Shown piece after piece: positions 1 to 11,197 of a stretch of 64,000 nt of DNA. Within the stretch, counting starts at the first letter, position 1; the number at the start of each line of letters is the position of its first letter. The notes beneath the pieces are model-generated. The model searched no databases and was not told the DNA's origin. It was given only the letters and a program-made list of their open reading frames with translations. The stretch is taken from contig JBHGNT010000005.1 of the NCBI GenBank assembly GCA_043228905.1, positions 18,476,001-18,540,000 on the forward strand, written 5' to 3'. Made by a program: the position numbers and the translations under genes. The DNA comes from Azolla caroliniana (Eukaryota > Polypodiophyta).

Positions 1-43
1 GGAAGCATTCTTGATGGGACGTCATATGGTTCGAGGCACCGGA

Positions 44-479
44 TGTCATGAACAGTACTGAGACAGAGAAGGAATTAGTACTAAACGAAGGATTAGTACT
101 ATGAGAGGTGTGGAACTTCTTCGAGAGAAGGAAGAAGTGAGTGAGACAGAGAGAAAGAGAGAGATCGAGAGAGAGAGAGAGTGATGATAAGAAAGATATG
201 TATTATATGAAGAGAATATACAATGGTGGCTAAAAGGCTTAAGACTGGTGTTGAACCAATTTTGTTCAACATAATGCCTAGTGCCCTCTTTTATAGTGTT
301 TTCAGGAGTAATCCTGAAGCTTCTAGAATGTTCCAGAGAAATCTGGAATATACACTAATTTCCTATAATAAAATGTAAATGAAAATAATATCCTAAGTAT
401 TACAATAGATTATCCAATGGTCAAGAGCTCGACCCATATAACCTAAGGTCATGGGTTCGAGTCTTGCCATATCATGACA
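44..479 (-). repeat. 3' LTR of S1
   Basis: 436-bp LTR flanked outside by CCGGA and inside by the PPT. On the minus strand it holds a heat-shock-element array (316-338), a TATA box (295 down to 288), and the 13-nt segment at 251-263 complementary to the S1 primer site. A box-B-like GGTTCGAGTCT lies on the plus strand at 454-464. It is shorter than the 5' LTR mainly because its GA microsatellite is shorter. Confidence 0.95.
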
Positions 480-3400
480 CTATCCCCCCTTTAAAACGAC
501 GAGTGTCACGAGTCGTCTTGGATTGAGGACTTGGTTTGTGTGGATATTGACGATGGAGGTCTTCAAGAAGAGCACGAGCATTGGTCACATTCTCGATCGG
601 TTCCCAAGTACGTTCGTTGGGGCTATAGCCTAGCCAATCGACTAGATAGTAGAGCTTGTTGCGAACAATCTTGGAATCAAGGATGGCGGCAACCTCGTAC
701 TCCGGCCCATCTTCAAGCTCGATCGGGGGTGGAGGTTGGATAAGACATCCTAGGATGGTGCTCTCGTGGTAGGGTTCGAGGAGAGAACTATGAAACACCG
801 GATGTATCCGAAGTTGAGGAGGTAGATCGAGACGAAAAGCAACATCATTAATCTGTCCAATAATACGGAAAGGACCTAATCGTCGATAATCTAACTTCTC
901 ACATGGACGAGTAGTCTTGATGTGTCGTCGTAGCAGCCACACCCGATCTCCAATATTAAAACTAGATGGAAGTCGATGACGATCCGCGTAGACCTTGTGT
1001 GTTTGTTGAGCTTGTTGGAGATGACTAGATAAATCCGCTTGTATCTTGCGTAACTGCTCCAAACGATCCTCCGCGCACGGATTTGTGGACACCTCTGGGG
1101 TTTCAAGTACACACCACCGGGGGTGACATCCCGTATAAGCATAAAATGGCGTAACTTTAGTGGATGCGTGGATAGAGTTGTTATAGGCAAATTCGGCGAA
1201 GTGGAGAATATCTGCCCAGTCATCTTGATGATAGCTGAGAAAGCACCGCAGATACTGCTCCAATGTTTGATTTGTTCGTTGAGCTTGGCCGTCGGTTTGT
1301 GGGTGGTAGCCGGAGGAGAGGTTACAAGTGACCTTGAGCATGTTAAAAAGGTGCTTCCAGAATTTTGACACGAACTGGGGTCCACGGTTGCTGATGATAC
1401 TATCGGGAAGTCCATGATGCCGACATACTTCACGCATGACAATTTCAGCAGTGTCTTCATTGGAGATCTCCTTAGTACATGGCAAGAAATGAGCCATCTT
1501 CGTATATCGATTGACCACCGTTAGAATAGCATTGAACCCCTTAGAGACTGGAAGATCTGTGATGAAGTCTAGAGCAATGGATTGCCACGGCTTGCTTGGA
1601 ATTGGTAATGGTTCTAATAAACCATATGGATGATGCCTTGGCATTTTTGCTCTGCAACATGTATCACAAGTCCGAACAAAATCCTTGACAAATTGTCGCA
1701 TACAGGGCCACCAGAATGTTCGTTGTACTAAATGTAATGTTTTAGTACTACCAAAATGCCCAACTGTATATGTGTCATGACAGTTTTGTACTACTCGAAG
1801 GCGGCAAGAACCATTAGGAACATACAAAAGTTCTTTAAAGAAGAGTAATCCATCATGGTATTTGAATTGCCGATAGTCCGTACCCGGTGGTTGCGACTGT
1901 GAACACGACGCTCGAGAGGGATCAATTTGTGCTAGTATAGCTTGGGCGAACGCATCTGTCTTCAAGTCTTCACATATGGTATCGATAACGTGGGAATCCA
2001 TAGGCATGTCAAAGATCTGTGTTGCTTGTAGTCGTGCCGGTCCCAAGATGACTTGTTTTTGGTTATCGAAAGTTGGCTTGTCGGGACGGGGTGCTAGATA
2101 CAAACGCCGTGATAATGCATCTGCCTTCCCTTGGTGCCTCCTCGGACAATATGTAATTTTGAAGTCGAAACGCGTGAGGAAGTGGGCCCACCGAGCTTGA
2201 CGTCGATTCAACACACGAGCATCCTGAAAGTAGGCAAGATTCTTGTGGTCACTAAATACGGTGACTGGATGAGAGGATCCTTCCAGAAAATGCCTCCATT
2301 GCATAAAAAAATCCACTATTGCCAATAGCTCCTTATCATGAATTTCGTAGTTGATTTCGGCGGTGTCAAACTTGCGTGAGTGAAAAGCCACAGGATGTAG
2401 CCTCTCATCATTCCCCTGTTGTGACAGAATGCTCCCCAATGCAAAATCCGATGCGTCAGCTTTGATAATGAATGGTTTTTCCGGATCGACATGAGCTAGA
2501 ATTGGAGCCGATGTAAATGCCTTTTTAAGACTCTCGAAAGCCATGCCCGTTTCTTCAAACCAGATGAACGGTTGTCCCTTCCTGGTAAGTTTTGTGAGAG
2601 GTAGAACGATCTTTGAGTAATCTTGTATGAACTTCCGGCAAAAATTGGCAAAGCCTAAGAAGCATTGCACATCCCGCACCGAACGCGGAGTCTGCCATTC
2701 TACCACCGTTTTGACCTTAGCTAGGTCCATGGAGATGCCTTCTGACGAAATGATGTAGCCGAGAAATTCCACTTGGTTGCACCCGAAACTACATTTTTCC
2801 AGCTTTGCATACAGACCATGTTCTTGAAGTCGTTTTAGTACTAATAGTACATGAGAATCATGTTCTTCTTGGGTCTTTGAATAAACCAGTAGATCATCCA
2901 AATAGATGATCAAACAAGCATCCAATAGATCTCAGAATATATCATTAGCCATGTGCTGGAAGACTGCCGGCGCATTAGTGAGGCCGAACGACATGACCGT
3001 ATACTTGAAGTGCCCATATCTGGTGCGAAACGCAGTCTTCCATTCGTCTCCTGGTCGGATCCGTACGAGGTTATATGCTCCCCGTAAGTCGATCTTTGTG
3101 AAGAACTTGCCACCATTGATCCGTTCTAAAAGACTTGAGATAAGGGGAAGAGCATACCTATTCCTGATTGTAACCTTATTCAAGCCACGGTAATCTACAA
3201 CGAGATGAAGCGATCCATCTTTTTTTTTGACGAAGAAAATGGGCACGCCGGCTGGAGATTTCGAATGCCGAATGAAACCATTTTCCAAATTCTCCTCTAT
3301 ATAGGCCCGAAGGACTTCCAGCTCGGTTGGTAACAAATTGTAGATTGGTCCCCATGGCGGCTCTTTTCCCGGTTGTAAATCGATGGGGCAATCGTACGGT

Positions 3401-4029
3401 CGATGATGAGGAAGTGTGTTGGCTTGTACTTTATCGAACACATCGGCGTAATGACGATACTTCTCGGGAAGTTGAACGGTGGATTCTTCTTTAGTGGTGC
3501 TGGAGGGGTTTACTGATATTGCAAAGAGGAACATTTTCTCCTTGCGCCCTTCTTTACGCAACTGACGTAGCGAAATGGTTGCCATCTTCTGAGTTGACCC
3601 TTGGGTTTGTCGACATTGGATTTCTCTTGTTCTCCAATCTATGTCTGGGTTATGTAACTCGAACCACGGTAATCCTAAAACTATAGGATGTTCTGGGATA
3701 CTAATAATATTAAATGATACTACACATGCTAAGTTATCTAGGACAATATTAATGGGCTCTGACTCTTCTATGATATTTCCGGAAGCAATGGGACGTCCAT
3801 CAATGACTACTACAGAGGCTGGACACTGGAGTTTTCTTAGGGATATCTTATGAGCTTGAGCAAATTTCTTATCCATAAAGCAAGAGTTAGCTCCGGAATC
3901 TAGGAGTGTTAGGACATGTACTGGAGGGGTACTTTTAGTACTAACTATTACTTGGGCTACGAACACATCACTAACTTGCTTAGAGGGAATGGAACCACTA
4001 ATGGGTTGCACAGATCTAGGGCTGTCCAA
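472..4029 (-). pseudogene. pol: S1 pol: protease, RT, RNase H, integrase, chromodomain
   Basis: Polyprotein that cuts itself, copies the element RNA and integrates the cDNA. Read 4029 to 472: aspartic protease with the LLDSGANSCF core near 3900; RT with the IIYLDDLLVYS catalytic motif near 2900; RNase H around 2450-2200; integrase with an HHCC zinc finger around 1800-1650 and a DDE core after it; then a chromodomain near 700-560 (YEVAAILDSK...YYLVDWLGY). A TGA at 2929-2931 breaks the frame inside RT where S2 has Arg, consistent with CGA to TGA. The frame is open upstream of 4029 and overlaps the end of gag in the -1 phase. It ends at a TGA inside the 3' LTR. Confidence 0.92.
480..492 (-). promoter_or_regulatory. 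S1 polypurine tract
   Basis: On the minus strand this reads AAAGGGGGGATAG directly before the 3' LTR. It is the expected primer site for plus-strand DNA synthesis. S2 has the matching GAAGGAGGGATAG. Confidence 0.9.
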
Positions 4030-4055
4030 CCAAACGGCTCCTATTTTGGCTGAAC

Positions 4056-5207
4056 TTAGTCGTTTAACTCTTCTTCTAACTGACTAAGGACATCAAATTT
4101 GTTTGCTAGATCTAGGATATTAGTACTATTAGGACTATCAGATATCCCTACTGAAATAGGCTCGGATTTAGTACAATTAGAACTAGCGACTATTTGGTTT
4201 ACCTGTCTTCTTGGCCTATGGGGGCAATTTATTGCAATATGTCCTGGTCCACCGCAGTAAAGACATAGTCGATTTGTACGGCGTCGCTACTTTTCTTCTT
4301 CGGATAATGGCCCTCGACAACGTGTAGTGTCAATCTCCATCGGAGTCGGAGTATTCACTGGAGGCGCATTATATGACTCCCTCGGAAAAGGTCTTGCTAC
4401 CACTGAGGCGTAGGTGGGCTCTGATCTTGCCCTTGGCATCTGTAGCTGTCGTTCCGAACGTCGCTCAAAGAGGCAGTTGTCACATCTCACCGCGCGACTG
4501 ATTGCTTCTGTTAAGGACTTTGGCTCTTCGGGGAAGGTCAATAGTAAATCCTTGACGTCGTTGCGTAAACCAAAACGGAACTGCTCCATCAACGCTTGAT
4601 CATCCCAAGGGATATCGGCGGCGAGTAGGCGAAAATCTGCAGCATATGCAGAGGCTAGACGGTCACCTTGGCGTAATCGCCGGATTTTGTTGATTGCGGT
4701 CCTGATGCTGTCAGTATCTCCGAAACATGCTTTAAACTCACCTAGAAACTCTTCAAAATTGTTGAGTAACGGAGATTCCTTTTCTAATAGTGGAGCGAAC
4801 CATGACAACGCTGAGCCACTTAACAAAGTGCCTACTAAACCCACTCGTGATGCATCGGTGGGATATCGGGAAGGATGCATTTGAATAACTAAACGTACCT
4901 GGTTAAGGAACCCTCTAAACTTTGATCACGTTCCATCGAACTTCGTGGGAAGGCCAATCTTGGGTTCTTTATGAATCCCTTGTGTTTCGGGTCCTTGTTG
5001 TTGCATCGCTACGATGGTTGCTTCGAGTTGTTGCACGCGTAACGCAAGTTCCCCATGTTGTTGTTGCGTTTGCTGCTTTTCTAAGGAGATTTGATGAAGA
5101 TCCCCCAGCAACCGTTGGTTTTCTTGTTCCAAAGCATGGAACTTCTCCTTCAAGCATTGAAATTCCGAGAAAATAGATTGATATTCTTCAGCGCTAACAG
5201 TGGCCAT
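4056..5207 (-). pseudogene. gag: S1 gag, two in-frame stops
   Basis: Capsid protein of S1, 384 codons from ATG at 5207 to TAA at 4056. The N-terminus is a heptad coiled coil rich in Leu, Glu and Gln (residues about 5-75). A capsid-like domain follows (FRGFLNQVRLVIQMHP, then WFAPLLEKESPLLNNFEEF), resembling the Gag of the Tf1/sushi chromovirus group from which vertebrate PEG10/RTL genes derive. A CCHC zinc knuckle near 4265-4215 (CLYCGGPGHIAINC) binds RNA. Stops: TGA at 4926-4928 and TAG at 4287-4289, both explicable by C-to-T changes. The S2 copy is open throughout. Confidence 0.92.
4062..4068 (-). promoter_or_regulatory. Candidate -1 frameshift heptamer in S1
   Basis: The minus strand reads G TTA AAC in gag phase, four codons before the gag stop, inside the short gag/pol overlap. 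It fits the X-XXY-YYZ layout except that the first base differs from the next two. S2 has G TCA AAC at the same place (47073-47079). Inferred from position and phase only. Confidence 0.45.
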
Positions 5208-5266
5208 GGGATGAAAGAAAAGAGGAATAAAAGATTAGTAGGAAATGAGAGAGATAGAAGGTAGGG

Positions 5267-5281
5267 AAAATTGGTTCAAAT
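5267..5281 (-). promoter_or_regulatory. S1 primer-binding site of self-priming type
   Basis: Immediately inside the 5' LTR the minus strand reads AT then TTGAACCAATTTT. It does not start with TGG, so it cannot pair with a tRNA 3' CCA end. Its reverse complement AAAATTGGTTCAA occurs in the 3' LTR (251-263; 12 of 13 nt also at 5501-5512 in the 5' LTR), starting 32 nt downstream of TATA, where the mRNA 5' end is expected. This is the arrangement of Tf1-type self-priming. Confidence 0.75.
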
Positions 5282-5385
5282 TGTCATGAATAGTACTGAG
5301 ACAGAGAAGGAATTAGTACTAAACGAAGGATTAGTACTATGAGAGGTGTGGAACTTCTTCGAGAGAAGGAAGAAGTGAGCGAGAC

Positions 5386-5434
<49 letters not shown>

Positions 5435-5729
5435 TGATAAGAAAGATATGTATTATATGAAGAGAATATACAATGGTGGCTAAAAGGCTTAAGACTGGCG
5501 TTGAACCAATTTGGTTCAACATAATGCCTAGTGCCCTCTTTTATAGTGTTTTCAGGAGTAATCCTGAAGCTTCTAGAATGTTCCAAAGAAATCTGGAATA
5601 TACACTAATTTCCTATAATAAAATGTAAATGAAAATAATATTCTACGTATTACAATAGATGATTTAATGGTCAAGAGCTCGACCCATATAACCTAAGGTC
5701 ATGGGTTCGAGTCTTGCCATATCATGACA
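5282..5729 (-). repeat. 5' LTR of S1
   Basis: 448-bp LTR with TGTCATGA/TCATGACA ends and CCGGA outside. It contains a long GA/TC microsatellite at about 5393-5431. Confidence 0.95.
5538..5583 (-). promoter_or_regulatory. S1 promoter: heat-shock modules plus TATA box
   Basis: On the minus strand TATAAAAG runs 5545 to 5538. Upstream of it, 5566-5583 holds four contiguous 5-bp modules (GAA 5566, TTC 5571, GAA 5576, TTC 5581). This is a perfect heat-shock element of alternating nGAAn/nTTCn. The 3' LTR has the same array at 316-333, with a weaker fifth unit. Heat control is inferred from the motif. Confidence 0.7.
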
Positions 5730-5730
5730 C

Positions 5731-6853
5731 CGGAGTCAATGAACCATACATCTTCCGGATTGGAGGCACTAGTCGAAGTAGAGGCCAACATAGAATTTGC
5801 TCTATGTCTCATCATGAACATTCCGCCATGGTCTTCGTAGTCAGAGTTGGTGGCATAATTTGTGAGTTGTCGGCTTGTGGAAGCTGACTCACACTTGTTC
5901 TTTCCTCACTCTTCTTCGTGGTGTCCGAGTATACCACAATATCCGCATTTGATTGGATTGTTTTGTTGGTTTCGACCGGCATGGAAACTCCCCCTTGTTC
6001 TGAACGTTCCTCAATTGTTTCTGCTTTCTTGCTGAAATTGGGAGTTGTTTTCATAGGTTGGACCTCGTCCGCCTCGTCTTTGGCCGAATCAGCCTCTTGC
6101 TTGGCTGCATCCTCTTCCTTTGTTCGAATGTGTGTAGAGCATGTGGCCTTCCGAGGCGTTACTCCTTGTTCAAACATGGTTTTCTTCAACCAACAACTTG
6201 GATTGAAGATCGAAGAAAGAGGGAGGATTCTCCCTTTCTAGGATGATGGTTCTCATCACGCCGAACCATGGTGCAAGGCTGCCAAGGCATATTTGCACCA
6301 TCTCATCATCCTCCACATTGACGCTTATTGAGCCAAGTGAATCAAAAAGCTCCTTGATCTTCAAGGTGTAGCTTGTGATGGACATATCCCTTTGTTGGAT
6401 ATTACTCAATTCTTGGCGGAGTTGAAGCTTTCTTGCAATTGGGTTGGCCATGAAAATCTTCCTAAGATTCTCCCATGCTTCCTTTGGCGTCTCGGCTTCT
6501 CAAATGTAGCCGAGCATATGGTCATGAACACATGTTGCCAAGCAATACATTACTCGACTTGCGGCTTGCTCCCATGTTGAGTGTTTGGGAGTCATTGGGT
6601 CAGGTCGATTTTCTTATGCTCCTTTGATGTAGCTGCAATAGCCTTGGCCGACAAGGTATTGGTGCATCTTGTACTCCCAAGATACAAAGTTGTTTCTATC
6701 TAACTTCTCGCTAGGGAGAGCGCTCCCCATTTGAGTATTCATTATGTAAATGTAGATTTCTTCCTTCTTCTTCTCTCTTGAATATGAGCTATGTAGTGGC
6801 ACTACGATAGCGATGAGCCAGATTTCTTTGAATCGTTGGCGTAGACACAACAC
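5731..6853 (-). pseudogene. gag: Copia F gag
   Basis: Minus-strand copia Gag, broken by stops and frameshifts. It starts near 6752 (MNTQMGSALPSEKLDRNNF), which matches the E2 Gag start in pattern. The capsid region at 6451-6170 reads RKLQLRQELSNIQQRDMSI and SFFDLQSKLLVEENHV, the UBN2-type copia Gag. The region towards 5731 is Ser/Glu/Lys-rich and leads into the protease. No complete zinc knuckle is seen. The nearest relative in the window is the E2 gag at 61776. Confidence 0.8.
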
Positions 6854-6884
6854 ACACGGATGAGCTAGATCGAGCTACCAAATC

Positions 6885-6896
6885 ACTTTGATACCA
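6885..6896 (-). promoter_or_regulatory. Copia F primer-binding site
   Basis: The minus strand reads TGGTATCAAAGT next to the LTR. This is an initiator-Met tRNA type PBS (usual TGGTATCAGAGC) with changes. Confidence 0.75.
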
Positions 6897-6954
6897 CGTA
6901 AAGAGTCGATGGTGATTTTGTGCAGCGAAATAGGTTAGAGATGTGTGCTGTGTG

Positions 6955-7005
<51 letters not shown>

Positions 7006-7294
7006 AGAAGAGGAGAGGAGAGAGACACAAGATAGATCAAAATGGAAAATAGAATACTCAAGAAGATGTCTATTACAAAGGAGATTAACCGACAAATTAC
7101 AAAGTAGGAGGAGGGTGCTTTATATAGTCACCCTCTCTCTTCATTAACAATCGAAGCTCATGGGTCATGGGGAATGTGGAAACTCATTACTTATGTGTCA
7201 TAGAATGATTCTATGACACATAGTTAATATGTAGAGAGTAGTGGTGTGAATTTTGACCTTTGAGTGATCATAGATCTCAAAGGGTGTGTTCTTA
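6897..7294 (-). repeat. 5' LTR of copia F
   Basis: On the minus strand it begins TGTAAGAACA at 7294 and runs to the PBS at 6896; the terminal CA appears mutated to CG. It is the transcribed promoter LTR of F. No partner LTR lies in the window. It contains a GT/CA microsatellite. Confidence 0.75.
6956..7002. repeat. (GT)n microsatellite
   Basis: Uninterrupted GT dinucleotides inside the F LTR. They produce spurious His/Thr-repeat reading frames on the minus strand. Confidence 0.98.
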
Positions 7295-7297
7295 CAC

Positions 7298-10200
7298 TAG
7301 ACTAGGTTGAGCTACGTCAATTACCAAAGGCTTCAGGACCTGCAATCGAAACATGTGGTGTTTGGACTGCCGAAATTCAATGAACGGAAGGCCCTAATTT
7401 GTGAAGCCTACCAACTTGGGAAGCAACACCGATTTCCATTCCCCAACGAGCGAAACTGGAGTCGGAACAAGCTTAACCTGATACATTCGGATGTATGGGG
7501 ACTAACACAAAATGTTATTCTTGGCGGGAGTCGATATTTCGTCTCCTTCATCGACGACTATAGTCGACACATATGGACTGATCGAAAAGAAAAGCAAAAT
7601 TTCAACTGTTTCCAGAACTTATAGAATTTAGTCGAATGGGAAACAGAGTGGAAGATCAAGTGCCTATGGTCGGATGGCAGAAAAGAATATTTTTCTGGCC
7701 AATCCAACAGTTATATGTAGCAGAAGGGAATTCAACTACAAATATACGCTGGAGCAAAACAGTGTTGCCGAAAAGAAGAACCGGTCAGTTGTAGAGACGA
7801 CAATGGCGATGTTGGAGGAGAAGAGCATGCCCAAGTTCTATTGGGCCAAAGTGGTCTGGACGACCGTCTACATCCAAAATTGAATAGGACGGAAGCCGAA
7901 CTCAAGACACCTCAGGGTATTTAGGAGTATTGCCTATGTGCATGTGTTGGAGGAGAAGAGCATTCAGGAGTATACGCCGGAGCAAAACAGTGTTGCCGAA
8001 AGGAAGAACCGGTCAGTTGTAGAGACAACAATGGCGATGTTGGAGGAGAAGAGCATGCCCAAGTTCTATTGGGCCAAAGCGGTTTGGACGACCGTCTACA
8101 TCCAAAATCGAATTAAGGTGGAAGCCGAACTCAAGACACCTCAGGGTATTCATGAGTATTGCCTATGTGCATGTGTTGGAGGAGAAGAGCATTCAGGAGT
8201 ATACGCCGGAGCAAAACAGTGTTGCCGAAAGGAAGAACCGGTCAGTTGTAGAGACGACAATGGCGATGTTGGAGGAGAAGAGCATGCCCAAGTTCTATTG
8301 GGCCAAAGCGGTTTGGACGACCGTCTACATCCAAAATCGAATAGGGCGGAAGCCGAACTCAAGACACCTCAGGGTATTCAGGAGTATTGCCTATGTGCAT
8401 ATGCCAGATGAGAGGCAGAGAAAGCTGGACCCGAAGTCGGAGAAGTGCATTTTGGTCAGCTACTCACACGAACAGAAGGGGTATAAGTGTTATAAACCCC
8501 AGACTAAACAAGTTTGAGTAAGCTACGATGTTGAGTTCAATGAGTCGGCATCATGGTACTCCTTACTGACTCTAGCTCCGACCCCTGACAACTCCGACTA
8601 CCCAATCACAGAGGATGAGGCCAGTGAGCCCAAAATGATCTGGGCAGACACTGATGAAGAAGACTTTGTTACTCTAGACGAGAGTCCGATCACATTCGGG
8701 CTGAGCGAGCTGAGTCGAAAAGTTAAGTCGAAAAGACCAATAGGATGATGAGTCGGCGAGTAGTGAAGATTCAGTCGTGCTCTCCCCGCGCAAGGAACCG
8801 AGGAGATAGTTCATGCACAAAGAGAAGGGGAAGAAGAAGATGCTAGAATATGACACTGGTAGAGACGAGTTGGATCAGAGCGAATCTGATTCCGGAAAGA
8901 ACGAAGATGGAACATCAGAGATGAAGTTAGAATCGGGCAAGAGGGCCCTTAAATCGGCTAAGGAGAAGTTGCGCCAATCTACCCACCAGAAGAACCCCGT
9001 CAAGCGGTACGGTTATAATGAGTACATGGCGCATCACTATGCATACATGACGAAAGTGGCAGAAGAGCGTGAGCCGGAGAGCTACGCAGAAGCAGAGAAA
9101 GACGCAAACTAGCATGCCACAATGGAGGAAGAAATGTGAACACTCGATGCCAACGACACTTGGGATCTGGTTGACCCACCCTAACACTGCAAACCGATCA
9201 ATTACAAGTGGGTATACAAGGTAAAGTATAATGCCGACGGTTCGGTCAACTAGTACACGACCTGGCTAGTGTCCAAGGGATATGTGCAGACCCATAGAAT
9301 CGATTGCGATGAGACCTTCGCTCCGGTAGCAAAGATGAAGATGATTTGTGTGGTGTTGGTAGTTGTTGCGCCAAGGGGGTGACATCTTCACCAAATGGAC
9401 GTGAAGAATGTGTTTCTTCAAGGGGATCTTGAAGAAAAAGTCTATATGATCCAATCCCCCAAATTTTAGTCGGAGATGAACACGTCGGTAGTGTGGTGAC
9501 TCAAGAAGTCACTATATGGCTTGAAGCAAGCCCCCCGAGCTTGGAATTCGAAAATCACGCATTGGTTGCGTAATATGGGGTTTGTAGCCTCAAAGTTCAA
9601 CTCTTCAATGTTCAACCAAAGAGGTTCGGAAGGTCCGGCGGGCATCTTGCTATACGTGGATGATCTAGTCATACCGAACCCGGACTCGTTGCAATTAGCA
9701 GAGTGAAGTCCCAATTGTAAGACGCATTCGAAATGAAGGACATGGGGGACCTTCATTACTTCCTCGGGATCGAAGTGATTCACACCCCCAACGGTATATT
9801 GCTATCTCAACGACACTATGTGTTGAATATGTTGTACAAGTTCGACGTGACGGATTGCCGACCGGTCTCCACACCCCTGGACCTAAACCTGAAGCTTTAT
9901 CCTAACTCCGAACCAGCCTGGAACGAGAAACGGTTCCGACAAATTGTCGGAAGCTGGATACATCTAACAATCACACGATCCACATCAACTATCCGGTCGG
10001 AGTGATCAACCAATTTACGCAGAGGCCGACCGTCGAGCACCTTCAGTGCACACATTGACTATTGCGATATGTGAACGACACTAAGGATCGGGGACTGTTA
10101 TACCGACACGATATAACCGAAAAGTTGGTCAATTATACAGATGCCGACTAGGCCGGTGATGCATCAGATCGTTGATCCACCTCTAGTTTTATGTTCTCTT

Positions 10201-10560
10201 TAGGTAGCATAACTATTGCGTGGAGTAGCAAAAAGCAGTTGACAGTGACTCTATCGAGCACTAAGGTTGAGTATTGGGGCACTACCGTTGCTACCTGTGA
10301 AGCCATATGGCTTCGGCGGGTGCTGCACGACCTCTAGATCGAAGTACCGACTCTGATCCTGATCTACTGTGATAACATGAGTAGCATGCAGTTGGCCAAG
10401 AACCCCGTGTTCCATGCTCGGACGAAGCAAAGTGCATTATCACTTTGTGCGTGAGCGGGATTTGAGCGGTGAAGTCGAACTATGGTATGTTCGAATAGAT
10501 CGGCATGTTACTGACATCTTCACCAAGCCACTCAGATAAGACAAGTTGCAACATTTTTCG
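7298..10560 (+). pseudogene. pol: Copia E1 pol: integrase, RT, RNase H
   Basis: Decayed pol. Pre-integrase and integrase N-terminus at 7298-7620 (NYQRLQDLQSK, SRYFVSFIDDYSRHIW). Integrase core end repeated three times at 7753-8405. RT from about 9120: NYKWVYKVKYNADG, DVKNVFLQGDLEE, LKKSLYGLKQAPRAWN near 9500, LLYVDDLVI near 9650, and DMGDLHYFLGIEV near 9740. RNase H runs to about 10540, ending near a DIFTKPLR-like motif. At least a dozen stops and several frameshifts are visible, so it cannot be functional. Confidence 0.88.
7753..8405 (+). repeat. Triplicated 228-229 bp integrase segment in E1
   Basis: The word AGCAAAACAGTGTTGCCG recurs at 7753, 7981 and 8210. Each unit carries the same integrase segment (Glu-Gln-Asn-Ser-Val-Ala-Glu, then PKFYWAK...TVYIQN). 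Only the last unit runs on into the normal downstream sequence. Confidence 0.95.
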
Positions 10561-11197
10561 GAGATGCTTGGGCTACAACATCTCGACATTCCGCACTTGA
10601 GGGGAAGAACCAGAACAGAAACCAGAAAGACAGGTAAAGGCACTAGAGAAGCAACCAGAAAGCGGGTGGAAATGATCGGAATAGGGGCAAACAAGAAGAA
10701 AAAGGGAGCGAGTCGACTGAAGAAGTCAACACAACCAAAAAAGTCAGAACAAGCGGCAACAACGGCAGAGTCAAGAAGGATAGAACCGATCGGAATAAGA
10801 AGGTCAAGAACCGGACGTGGTCTGATGTGGTAAAGGGCCTGAAGATTGAGAACAAATTGGAGACTGCCACTTCAGACAAGAGCTAGAATGAATCAAAGGC
10901 ACCAAATTCGAAGGAGCCGAATCAACAAGAGGCCAAACGGACAAGAAGGCAATCGAAGTCGACGCCGACACAGAGGAACCAACGGGTCGAGAAGCACCAA
11001 AGTCACAATAGCAAAGGAGCTAAGATGGGCCTCTTGGCCGAGAAGGTCAAGGTGCGCAGAATCAGACGGGTTGTGGGAACCGGGACCGGACAGGTCAAGG
11101 AGTGTGAGCAAGGCGAGAAGACGCTAGGAGAAGCCAACTGCAAGGATCGGCAACGACTGACACTGAGATCCGACCTCAAGTTGAGCTTGAGGTGGAG
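10561..11197 (+). other. Long 3' tail of E1 between RNase H and LTR
   Basis: About 640 bp follow the RNase H end. Copia elements normally have a much shorter gap. A Lys/Arg-rich frame reads through 10546-10833 and others follow, with recurrent short words such as ACCGGACAGG. I recognise no domain. It may be transduced or repeat-derived sequence. Confidence 0.5.

Larger units (their letters stand above)
44..5729 (-). mobile_element. Gypsy chromovirus S1 (Tf1/sushi-like), 5.7 kb, degenerate
   Basis: Complete LTR retrotransposon on the minus strand. The LTRs at 44-479 and 5282-5729 begin TGTCATGA and end TCATGACA. The 5-bp target duplication CCGGA lies at 39-43 and 5730-5734. Order in element direction: 5' LTR, self-priming type PBS, gag, pol (protease, RT, RNase H, integrase, chromodomain), PPT, 3' LTR. 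Pol is in the -1 frame relative to gag, as in S2. Gag has two in-frame stops and pol one, so this copy is non-autonomous. It is the older sibling of S2 at 45453-51134. Confidence 0.95.
1..7294 (-). mobile_element. Copia element F, interrupted by chromovirus S1
   Basis: Ty1/copia element on the minus strand. It has a 5' LTR at 6897-7294, a PBS beside it, gag from about 6853 down to 5731, and a protease motif split by S1. Bases 5735 onward plus 1-43 read across the S1 insertion as the copia protease core (a Trp-x-Ile-Asp-Ser-Gly-Ala-Ser pattern). The rest of pol and the 3' LTR lie beyond the left edge. F abuts copia E1 at 7295, and E1 starts there in mid-gene, so F most likely inserted into E1. 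The outer target duplication cannot be checked. Gag resembles that of E2, so the two are related families. Confidence 0.8.

Noticed and set aside
441-470. A tRNA gene in the S1 LTR
   Set aside because: Only a box B-like T-arm is present; no A box, anticodon arm or acceptor pairing.
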